Assembly: GCA_024305745.1 (NCBI GenBank)
Contig: JAHRBS010000008.1
Span: 992,001-1,056,000, forward strand
Origin: Polyporus tsugae
Taxonomy: Eukaryota; Basidiomycota; Agaricomycetes; Polyporales; Polyporaceae
DNA length: 64,000 bases
Direction: 5' to 3'
Below the pieces are notes generated by a model. That model made no database searches and was not told the DNA's origin. It saw only the letters and a program-made list of their open reading frames with translations. Position 1 is the stretch's first letter. Each line of letters opens with the position of its first letter. Of this stretch, positions 24,900 to 34,310 are shown piece after piece. Position numbers and translations under genes: made by a program.

Positions 24900-27174
24900 A
24901 AGCCTTGGTGGCGCGAAGCTAGTATGCAGAAAAGAATGACGACGTAGGACATTACCCACCATGACGTGACCCGCCAGTTCCACTCGAAGCTCTCCGACGT
25001 CATCCAGCCACTTGCTGCGGAAAGGAATTTCACAGCACGGAGAAATAGTCAGGTGCGGTATGCAGGGGAGTTGGATATGCGACGTCAGTTTGATGGAGCG
25101 GGAACGACGACAGAATTGAGGTGCCAGTGGGGCTGTGGGAAGTTACTAGGCTCCCGTGGAGTGAGTCGTCCATGTCTTGTTCATCACGATGCATCCTCCA
25201 GCACCTAATTTGATGCAGCATAGAATAGTGTCGAGGATCGCAGGACTAAGTAGTCATAAAGTGCATGCAAGAGACAGCGGCCGCGGTCACAATCATTATT
25301 TGGCCTTGTTTTGCCCAGCCTGAACGCCGATGTGGCTTCCGCCGGCTGCGTTCAGCATGCCACAATTGGCTTGTGAGCGGCGAGTCTGCGACTTACTTTG
25401 CCATCACTGTGTTATTCTCAGACACGCTGCGATATCTCTAATGCCTCGCCGTTTTTGAGGGTACGTCCGTGAAATACGTCAAAGTCCACCGAACCTGCAT
25501 ATATGCTTACGACTCCAGCCACTTTTGTGGCGCGTGAATATCTAGGCACCCCAGGATGGCCCATATTCGCCTCCATCGCAGGCCACCATCAGACCACCAG
25601 CTCCTGCAGAGTCCTTACTTACAAGATGCGCCACTTTCCACAGCACTCATCGCCTAAGCCTATGTGTCGAAGCAGTTGTCAGTTGTAGATCAGGGAGTCT
25701 TTCTGCGGTCGAGCATTTGGCCCTTTCCTGGCACTTACCGCAGGTCTGTCACTCCCCACAGAACCCAATCAGCCTCCAATTGAAAAGGCCGTTTCATCGT
25801 ACCAGACATTGAGGCATGGCAAGTTGGGACATAACGTGCTGATAATCCTCATGAACGTTGAACGCCCGTGGCCATCAATGGCAGCGCGATGTGACGCGTC
25901 ATGGACGGGGATCCGCTAGTCTCATCCCAAGACCGTCCGAGTCCGCGCGTCAGCGTGGAGCGTGTCGAACCTAGGGAATCCGCCCAATTGATAGTGCGCA
26001 TGCGGTGAGTATCACCACGCTCATCCTACCGGAAATTTGTGTTGGACGCCGTCTTGACAGTGTTTCATGTCGGAATTGGCCGGAAAGCTATTATCAATTC
26101 AACCTAGGAGAGGACTCAACCTGCTTTCGACACAGAACTTGGGTGCCGTGCTGTACACACTGTCCACAACGCCCGTCCCCCGCGTGCACAACTTGCACAA
26201 GTTTCAAAATAACCCAAGGGTCCAAATCGTCGCAGAACGGATATTTCGCCTCAGACAAGGAACCAGACTAATACGTCGAGTTCGTGATCAGTTTGTCTCC
26301 TGCATATTCCTGCCTGCTTCTTCTCTCCGTTTCTGAAACCCTCCACAATCCCGCAGGTTCAACAGCCGGCCCTCATGGCTTTAGAAGGAATCTCACGGTA
26401 TGAATACATCATACAGAACTCATCAAGCAGGCAATACAACCTCCGTCACTCGTTAAGCACCAGCGTTCAGATCAATATGTAGCTGGTTCTGAATGGATGT
26501 GAGATATTTTCGTTTGTACCCCCGCCGAACCACCTAGTCTGACAGTTCCCAACAACTACGGGTCGTAATAGGTCGTAATCGCCTACTCATGTGGCGATGC
26601 AGGTCCAGTATCCGTTGTTCCCTCCGCCTCTGATGACGATTCTCAAACCAACTGCATTAATATTCGACCTCATTCGACTTCTTCGGTGGTCATCGGTCAC
26701 TGCCTGGTCCCGGACCCCGATGGCACCCTGAATACGATAGAAGTTAGAATAACCACCCCTTCAATGTAAGGCTCCTCTTCCGAAGCCAAAAACGCGCGCT
26801 GAAACCTGGCTGAAACTGAAACTGTCCGTGTCGCTAAGCACCGTCTGCCACCATCAACTAATCGCTGTCGCCCAATGCTATAGAGCGTAACGCGGCGCAA
26901 TCGAGTCAACAAGCGAGAACATTGGGCGCCACCGTACGTATTCGGCGCGACGTTACCGCCAGCCAACGCAGCAGGGACAAACACTAGCACCTGCTGGGGG
27001 ATCTCAGTGGCGATTGCTCTGCTGATCCTCGCGACACCACAGTACATATACTTCCCTTCCCTCGGCATACTTATCCTCACGAGTTTCGCACCTTCTCCGA
27101 GTCGTTGTCTCCGAGCACGTCCCGAGGGGTACTTCGTGTCAAGCCGTGCGCTACAACTTCACGAGGGCGTGGAG
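24900..27174. other. 2.3-kb interval without a supported gene
   Basis: Only short ORFs (under about 130 codons) without motifs are present. It separates two divergently oriented genes and should include both promoters. No inverted or tandem repeat was obvious by eye. Confidence 0.45.
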
Positions 27175-28645
27175 ATGGTCGCGGTGACGTACGAACTCCA
27201 GTTAGACTTCGGCAAAGTTCTCGGAGAAGGGCTCTTCTATGGTACGTTTGACAACTCAGCGTGATCCGCTTGGAGGAGCGCGTCAACTGTCCAAGAGCAC
27301 GCTAACAGTCTAAACGTCTAACGTCGACTCTGACCAGGCGCGGAGTTCGTTCTGATGATCGGCGTCACGTACATACAACTGTACGTCTGTGTGTCTGTGC
27401 AGCGTGACCTGCTAGGAAGCTCGCTGTCGATCAACGTTGGCTCACACGCCTGCCTGCACACACAGGACGTCCCGACATCTGCTGTCGACGCACAAAGTGT
27501 TGCTGGTGGTTGCGGACTTCATGTTCCTCCTAGCGTCGGCGCACTTGGGCTTGTTGATGTACGAGCTTTTCACTGGAGGTGTCCCATCACCCATCCTTCG
27601 AGCTGCAGTCGCGGTCTCCCACTTTCAGGTCTGTTTCATCCTCATGGCTGTGTCCATACTGGTGCTTATCGTCATCGTGTTAGATGGCCTTTGGTGATCT
27701 TGTGTTGATATGGCGAGTATGGGTAGTCTGGAATCGCGATTTCCGTTCAATCGTACTGCCGTTGTTGGTATTGGTGGCAAGCTTTGGTGAGCTGCCGCAT
27801 GCCTGTTCACGTAACCACCCTCGACTTACACGATGCTCTCAAGTCTTCGGCATGATGAATGCAGCAAACTCCGATATCACCTACAACGACCTTGCAAAAA
27901 TCCTCCCCATACCAACGGTCGTTCTCGCTGTGGGTAACACCACGCTCTGCACGGCTCTTATCGCGGGACGATTAGCGTATGTTCCCCTCATGCCTCTCGG
28001 GCACGACGAAACCTTCTGAGATTTTCAATTGAACAGTTATTTGGACCACCTCATCAACGGACACTTGCAGTTCGGCTCTGCGAAAAGGCTTCACTCGTAT
28101 AGAGGAGCCATTCTCATGGTGGTCGAATCGGCCGCTGTCCTTGCGATTGCGAACGTGGGCATTCATTTTTCTCCTTCAGGCTGCAGCGCAGCACTCTGAT
28201 TGATGTTTTCGGGAACAGATCGTCAACATGGTGCTCTTGATCCTCAAACACCCCGGCCTCCACGTCATGCTGAACATCACCACGCCGCTCACTGTAGGTC
28301 TTCGCTGCAGAGCGGTCTTCCGTCGGCCTGACGTCATGAGTCCCGCAGGCAATCGTGCCGACGACGATAGTAGTTCTATCACACCTGCAGCTTACTCCCG
28401 GAGACACTGCCAACCAGACCGTGACCGTGCACTTCGCTTCAAACCCCGAACTTTCCACCAACTTCCACTCTGCGGTGAGACGACAGTCCGGCCCGGATTC
28501 GAATTCGCACGAAGAGTTTACGTGGGAGCTCACGGAGACCACACGTTCCGCCTCTTCTCTCGATATCGAGAAGCAACCCCGTCTGCTAGTAAATCCAGGC
28601 CCCAGCCCGAGCGGCGGACCTGTGTCGAGCATTGGGATCAAGTGA
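27175..28645 (+). CDS. multi-exon 7TM membrane protein, possible frameshift
   Basis: Start MVAVTYELQLDFGKVLGEG. Exons joined by introns of about 50-100 nt give a series of hydrophobic helices: EFVLMIGVTYIQL, VLLVVADFMFLLASAHLGLL, FILMAVSILVLIVIVL, DLVLIWRVWVVW, LPLLVLVASFG, LPIPTVVLAVGNTTLCTALI, AILMVVESAAVLAIAN and MLNITTPLTAIVPTTIVVL. A Ser/Thr/Pro-rich cytosolic-type tail of about 65 residues follows, ending SIGIK. The layout matches the large Agaricomycete family of 7TM proteins whose function is unknown and that is sometimes compared with GPCRs. Between VIVLDG and LVLIWRVW, near 27,675-27,690, the frame shifts by one base with no room for a normal intron. This is either a sequencing error, a very short intron or a real lesion. 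Confidence 0.68.
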
Positions 28646-29516
28646 TCCTTGGTAGTCTGGGGTTTGCGGGCGCGCATGCGCCGTTGTTCCTCCCCTTTGC
28701 TCGGACCTGTGTATTCTAATGATGTAGGATATGTGGACTTGGAATGTATGCTATGTATGCTACGAAGTATCCATAGAACACGCCGTTGGCTTGGGTTCCC
28801 CGCACCAACCTTGCCGGAGTTAGGGCAGAACATTCCATGACGTGTCCTTCGGATGTATTTCTCGTATCCGGATGTGCCGGCCCCAGGTTGAGGGTACCCG
28901 GGTCCGCACGGTCGTCGGCGAAGTTGACAGGCGCCCACACCTGCGGCCTGCAGGGGCTGTGTTCGAAGCGGTGAACGAACTGCGTCGAAGCCGATGATTT
29001 GACTCCGCAAAGTATCCTGATATCTATCGCTTTCACGTCGGTATTTCGACTGTTGTGCAGCAAGCCTCTCTTCCACTCTGACCGCTCTCTTCGCCGCCGA
29101 TCTTAGCATTGCCGACTTCCCGCAAACTGCCGCCCTCGCGACCGCACGGCCTAACATCGATATCCATCTGCTCGGAATACGATTGTGGCCGCTTCCTTGC
29201 TTCGATGCCGTAGAAACCGCAGACCTAGAAGCCGATGCCGTGCCACCGCGAGGTGCCGACCTTTTGTGTGCTGCAGCGGTGTATATCTGCTTTCCAAGTC
29301 GAGATCATGTGTGGCCGGTCGCCGCAGCTGCGTCAATTGACTCGAGCCTCTGCAATTTCTGCAGCCCTGCAGACGAGGTGAGGATATATGCTTCGGTTTT
29401 CGCGTCGGAGACATCCCTCAACACCCTCGATATCCACTTCCTAACATCTACCTTCACACTTCCTTTCCCTTTCTCTCAGCTACAAGCAGCGCTGCTTTCC
29501 AATCCTCGCGGTCGCC
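28646..29516. other. intergenic, no supported gene
   Basis: About 870 bases between the 7TM gene and the zinc-finger gene, both plus strand. It contains a long minus-strand open stretch without motifs, which I regard as chance. It presumably includes the zinc-finger gene promoter. Confidence 0.45.
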
Positions 29517-30390
29517 ATGTATGGACCTCTGCCACCTTTCGATCATCCTAGTTTCGCAGGGTTGCTGCCTGACGACGGGTTCCCATCTGATGGATGCAAT
29601 AGTCCCTTGCAACTTCACGACCTTCTTTTATTTCTCAATGAAGACCTGTTTTCCATAGGACTCCCTGGAGGATCCATATGCGTACCAGGTATGCCATTCA
29701 ATTCATGTTTAATCATGGTGTACAGTATAAATTCACATGCACCCCCAGAACACCAGTCAGAACACCAGTCAGAACACCAGTCAGAACATCAGTCAGAACA
29801 TCAGTCAGAACACCAGTCAGAAAACCAGTCAGAAGCACACCTAGGTGGGGTGTGCTTCAATTATGTTGTCAGGCCCATTTGCTTCTTATAATATCCCTTG
29901 TGCTCACTAGTTGGTAATCTCTAGCCCAATGGCGCCACTGTCCCCTCTTCTGTGCCTCCTGCCCCTCCTCTCTTGGAGCCTACAACTGTAGGCTCCCCAT
30001 TTGATCTCCATCTTGGAGAAAATTTGGTGAGTGCATCCCTTGACTATGATTCAAGATTTGATCCTTATGCATATTTTTATAGAGTGCTGTACAAACTCTT
30101 CCCACAGCACATACCAGTAGTCCTACTGTAAGTCTACCAGAATATATTCATTCTGGTGGATACATATGTCAACACTGTGACCAAGGTTTGTATTATATGC
30201 ACTTTATGCATGGTAGTCCTTATTTTAAACATACTTCTTCATTGTGACAGATTACTCTACCAAGTGGAACTTGAAACAGCACATAAATGAGGTCCACTTA
30301 AATCTTAGGCTGCATAAGTGTTCTTGTGGGAAGAAGTACAAGAGGAAGGCTGACTTGAAAAAACATATGAATAATAAGGTTCACAACTAA
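29517..30390 (+). CDS. two-finger C2H2 zinc-finger protein
   Basis: Model: exons 29517-29849, 29925-30026, 30083-30185 and 30251-30390; all phases agree and give 225 aa. The C-terminus has two C2H2 fingers, the first YICQHCDQDYSTKWNLKQH (split by the last intron) and the second HKCSCGKKYKRKADLKKHM, with the last His in NNKVHN. This is a nucleic-acid-binding module, so a nuclear regulator is likely. Exon 1 includes a 12-bp minisatellite read in frame as EHQS repeats. The donor after it (GTGTGC) is non-optimal. An alternative donor near 29,679 would splice the repeat out. From about 29,640 on the gene lacks CpG and is AT-richer than the window, unlike its first 40 codons. Target and role are unknown. 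Confidence 0.72.
29747..29830 (+). repeat. 12-bp minisatellite, seven units
   Basis: Seven head-to-tail copies of AGAACACCAGTC, with single changes in units 4, 5 (AGAACATCAGTC) and 7 (AGAAAACCAGTC). The period is a multiple of three and lies in frame with the ATG at 29,517, coding EHQS repeats if translated. Confidence 0.95.
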
Positions 30391-30776
30391 TTGGTGAGTC
30401 TTGGTTTATTATCCAGTAGCCTCTTAATCAGGCTTCATATAGTCACCAGCTAGGACATTATTTTCACTGTACTTGTAGTCTGCTCTCAAGTTGTCTTGCT
30501 GTCATGTACCAGTTGCTCTTGTTTTGCTTTAGATTTGTTATCATCATGCATTGCTGGTTTTCCCTTTTGTTTGCTCATCAAATCATTCAAAAGCATCATA
30601 AAGTTACCAATATATCAGGAGGCAGCACTGGCAGGCATAAGTTTAAGACACAAGTACACTAAACTCCTCCCCACATACAGGCCAAAAGGCTGCTTCAAGC
30701 TCAACAACCCTTGCCCACATTTCCTCAGCTTGGATAAATGCAGCAGAGCCCCAGGGAATGTCTAACCTGCAGTAAG
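30391..30776. other. CpG-free interval between convergent genes
   Basis: About 390 bases between the zinc-finger stop and the TENA stop, AT-rich with no CpG. No ORF of interest was found. It should contain both transcript ends. Confidence 0.6.
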
Positions 30777-31511
30777 TCAGCCCAGCTGCAATGTGGTTGT
30801 GCTGATTTCAAAGGGAGCCCACCTGTTGACAAGGTCTGCCAGGGTGTCAACAAACTTCTCAAACTCAGGTGATGTCCAGTTCTTAACTAGCTCCTCAACA
30901 GCAGGGAACACTGGACTTTGCTCTCCTGCCACCTCATCCTGGGTCACCAGTGACTTCACATACTTCCATGCATCAAGATACACCTGATACACCCGAAAGC
31001 AACCCTCATAAGCCAACTGCGCCCCCATATGAGTACGCACCAATTGATGACTCACCCTTTCCATCGCCCACAGAAACACCAGTCCATCCTCGAAGCTCCC
31101 CAATGCACCGATCCTCGCCATCTCCGCCGTGTAGTCCCGCGTTGCCTTCCTCTCCTTCCACCCCGCAAAGCTTGGCAACGCGTACTTCCTCTTGACCTCC
31201 CCGAACAGCCCGACCTCGCGTCGGACGTTCACAAGCGCGTCGGAGAGGACACCGACGACCTCACTGTTGAATCGCTCCTCGCGCGAGTCGGGGGCATGCA
31301 GCGACGAGTAGGGGACGTGCGTGAGAAGGTGGCCGAGGAAGCGCGGGTAGGCGTGCGCAACGTAGATGCGGTCCTGCGAGAGGTAGAGCGACAGGAGGGC
31401 GGAGGAAAGAACACCTGTGCCGGCGGCGATGAGGAACGCGTGTTCCGTCGCGGCGGAATATGGACGCGGGGTTGAGAGCGAGACGAGATGTGTCGTCAAC
31501 GGAACAGACAT
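30777..31511 (-). CDS. TENA/THI-4 family (heme-oxygenase-like fold) protein
   Basis: A single open frame, 244 aa from ATG 31511 (MSVPLTTHLVSLS; an upstream in-frame ATG exists but adds an atypical extension). Recognisable features are LSQDRIYVAHAYPRFLGHL near residue 50, WAMERVSHQ in the centre and FPAVEELVKNWTSPEFEKFVDTLADLVNRW near the end. This matches the TENA/THI-4 all-helical fold. Members include thiaminase II-type salvage enzymes that release aminohydroxymethyl-pyrimidine, but many fungal members are uncharacterised, so thiamin salvage is only a possibility. The 3' third (30,777-30,992) has no CpG and uses only AGG/AGA for arginine, whereas the 5' part uses CGN codons freely. The protein sequence is uninterrupted across the change. 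Confidence 0.75.
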   Translation of the reverse strand: MSVPLTTHLVSLSTPRPYSAATEHAFLIAAGTGVLSSALLSLYLSQDRIYVAHAYPRFLGHLLTHVPYSSLHAPDSREERFNSEVVGVLSDALVNVRREVGLFGEVKRKYALPSFAGWKERKATRDYTAEMARIGALGSFEDGLVFLWAMERVSHQLVRTHMGAQLAYEGCFRVYQVYLDAWKYVKSLVTQDEVAGEQSPVFPAVEELVKNWTSPEFEKFVDTLADLVNRWAPFEISTTTLQLG

Positions 31512-31801
31512 GATTGAGGGTGTTTGCACGTAGCACGCACAAAGGGTCGACGAGGACGGATTGTAGCTGCAGACGATGAACGATGGTGAGAGCCAAGGAA
31601 TGAAAGGAGAATGACTCGCCGAGTATATCGATGGCGTCATGATGTCATGCCTTGTCAAAGCTTCTATGCACTCAGCAGCCCATCCTCACGAACACAAAAG
31701 ACGCCGCGAATTTGCTGGGGAGTTCACAACCTTCAGTACACATCGTCGAACATTTTTGCGACGAAACTGGTATCGATGATTGGATTCTACGAGCGAGTTC
31801 T

Positions 31802-33859
31802 TTACTCTAAGCGGCGCGGCGTGTTTGGAACGAGAGCCCATAAAAAGACCATAAAGCCCATCATCGACACTAACCTGGGTAAGAAACGCCCATCGTCAAC
31901 TCTGCACAGATAATCAAGGACAAAATTTAAACCTACAGAGGTTGCAAGCTCTTGATTCCAACTTTCGACGCAAGCGCACCTGTGAGAAACGGCAAGAGTG
32001 CTGAGCCCGTCTGCCCGAAGCCTGCGATCCACCCGATCGATCCAGTCAGAAGACCAGGAGGGAGGACGCGACTAGCGTGGTTCATGACGATGGGGTAGAT
32101 GGGACCGAGGAGGACGCCGACGAATGACACGGCGACGGCGCCACCAATGAGCGAGGGGACTAGCCAGACAACGAGCTCCAGCCTGCAGAGATAACGATCA
32201 CGGTCAGCGTGCGAATGAACCGCCGCGAGGTAGACGAAAACGTGATTACCCAATGGCCACGATAGCATAGATGAAGATGGCGCGACGTTCACCGATCTAA
32301 GCACGAGAGATGAGGATGGCGAATGGCCACGCAGCGATATATCATGGAAACGTACTTTCTGGGTAACCCAAAGGAGCCCAACGCGACCGAGGGTTAACCC
32401 TGAGAAACGGTTTAGATGAATACAGGAACTTAGAAAGACGTAGGCATACCGCCGAAGAATCCAGAAGAGATGTATCCAGAAGAAGGGCCTCCACCACGAA
32501 GGTTAATAACGTAGGTAACAATCCAGCCTACGAAGATCATACGATGAGTTGAGGGATGAATGAGCACGCTTTCGAACGACTGACCTCCGAGAGTGACCTC
32601 CACGCCAACATAGGTCAGGATGAAAATAGCCATGAGGTGTAGAGACCTGAGTTTGAACATTTGGCGGTATTTGTTCCCGCCGCTTTCCGGTGTTTCTTCA
32701 TGAGTTGGATTTTGACCCATCTCCGCGAGGGCGGCTATAAAATGGACGGCGGCGCATTGCCTCAACGTCAGCAGGCAACAGGGGGTACGTGCGGAGGGCG
32801 GGCGAACCATCTTGGGTCTTGAACCGGAATACCACAATGAGGGCAATCGTGTTCGCAAGCGCGACCCCAAGGGATGTAAGATAGTGGAAGGACCACTGGT
32901 GGAGTTGGGCGAATTGGGTTGCAATGAGGGGGGAGATTAGGGCACCAACACCTAGCGATGAATGTTCATATGAGGCCATAAGCCGGGAATGGCGACATAC
33001 TCGACTCGTACCATAGATCGCATGCAGTATGCCCATCTTAGTTGTTGCGTTGTCCTTTAAGGACGCGACAAACCCGTTCGAGCCAGCATCCTAATGGGAA
33101 GACAGAAGGACGATGAAGCATGGGGACATTCAAGGGCAATGTCCATTTGCGCGCACCTGAAGTCCCATACCGAAGCCGTTGATGGCATACGCGAGGACGA
33201 AGACCGGAAATGGGGGCGCAGGAGCTTCCAAGCAGTATCCCACAACCTGGGCGACCGAACCTGACAGTATGTATCAACGTTGACGCATACCGCAAGTATG
33301 ACAAACGTGATAACGTACCCAGTACCATCACCTTGCCGAAACCGAGACGATCCGTCAGCCAAACATTCGCTGCAGCTGCAATCAAGAAGCCCTATCAATG
33401 CGGATAAGTCTATATGAGAACGTGTCATTCAGAACCGGGGGGGATAACATACGATGCAGTTAAAAACGAAGATCAAGGATACGACGGCAAAGTTGACCTA
33501 TGCCCCCCAAGTCAGGCTATAACTTCTTCAGTGCGATTGATGTGTGGGAAGCGTACGTGATATACACTCTGAATACGAGGAAGTAAAGGACCCGTTGTGC
33601 CATCATTCCAACCCGCGAGGAAGAGAGTCCAACAGAGCGTAACGAACTGAATCCTCGCCTTTCGACGCATTGCAGGCGTTGAGGCCGATACGGCAGTAGG
33701 AGGGATGTCGCTTGGCGGGACGCTCTCCATCTCGACGTCGACCATCTCCAAACTTTTGCGAACGCTTTTTTCTTCGTCATCTGCAAGAGCAGGAGGGGTT
33801 GCTGGCTCGTCGGGAAGCTGAGGAGAACGAGCGTGGATGGAGGACATTTCTACTTCCAT
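31802..33859 (-). CDS. MFS transporter, fungal 12-TM type (copy 1)
   Basis: Multi-exon minus-strand gene starting MEVEMSSIHARSPQ (another ATG four codons on). An acidic cytosolic N-terminus precedes LCWTLFLAGWNDGTTGPLLPRIQ in TM1. Later exons give FLIAAAANVWLTDRLGFGKVMVLG (the MFS loop 2-3 region), LGALISPLIATQFAQL, a cytosolic loop, LMAIFILTYVGVEVTLGGWIVTYVI, GGGPSSGYISSGFFGG, VSFVGVLLGPIYPIVMNHASRVLPPG and a last helix ending LWALVPNTPRRLE. Introns are about 50 nt. It is a plasma- or organelle-membrane carrier of the major facilitator superfamily; the substrate is unknown. A paralogue with the same motifs lies at the right end of the window on the same strand. It is divergent from SEC24. 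Confidence 0.85.
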
Positions 33860-34310
33860 GCTGGGGAGAGCTCGAGTTAGGAGGGCAGGGACGAGACAAG
33901 TCAAACGATGCTCACAGTGTAGACTTTATAACTCTGACAACTGTTGGTCAGCTGCCTTCCGATACGTACGCAGGCGTTATCAATGAAGTGGTGGGTGCGC
34001 GGATATATACACACCAATATCATGTACATTACAGTTTTATATCCGGCTGTAGCGCTATAGCCCACTGGGTCGGTGGTGGCCGCCAAGACACACGAGATCG
34101 ACACAGGAACGGGATGTGATTGCTCCACGTAGTAGATGTCAGCATTGAGACGAGTCGGGAGTGACGGGGAGACGAGGGCGTGGTGGCGGATGATGCCAAC
34201 GATAGCGCCCACGACGTGTCGCGTGTCGCCCGAAACGACTTCTGACCAAATCCTCGACCGTCACCACATCGTTTCGTTTTGTCTTCTTCTTCTCCTCAGC
34301 CTGCTCGGAC
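33860..34310. promoter_or_regulatory. divergent promoter between MFS copy 1 and SEC24
   Basis: About 450 bases between divergent start codons. A TATA-like word, GGATATATAC at 34,001-34,010, lies about 145 bases upstream of the MFS start when read on the minus strand. A TTCTCCTCAG just before the SEC24 ATG looks like an acceptor, so a 5' UTR intron for SEC24 is possible. Confidence 0.45.

Larger units (their letters stand above)
29640..30993. other. CpG-depleted block
   Basis: Reading every line, I find only two CpG dinucleotides between about 29,640 and 30,992 (near 29,681 and 29,932), and none from about 29,934 to 30,992. Flanking sequence has many per 60 bases. TG and CA are abundant, as expected from deamination of methylated CpG. 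The block covers most of the zinc-finger gene, the intergenic part and the 3' third of the TENA gene. Confidence 0.85.

Noticed and set aside
28114..29157. 347-codon minus-strand ORF
   Set aside because: It lies antisense to the end of the 7TM gene and has no recognisable motif or splice partners.
29640..30993. CpG-poor block as a simple foreign insertion or contamination
   Set aside because: Both edges fall inside coding sequences that continue in frame across them, which argues against a pasted-in segment.
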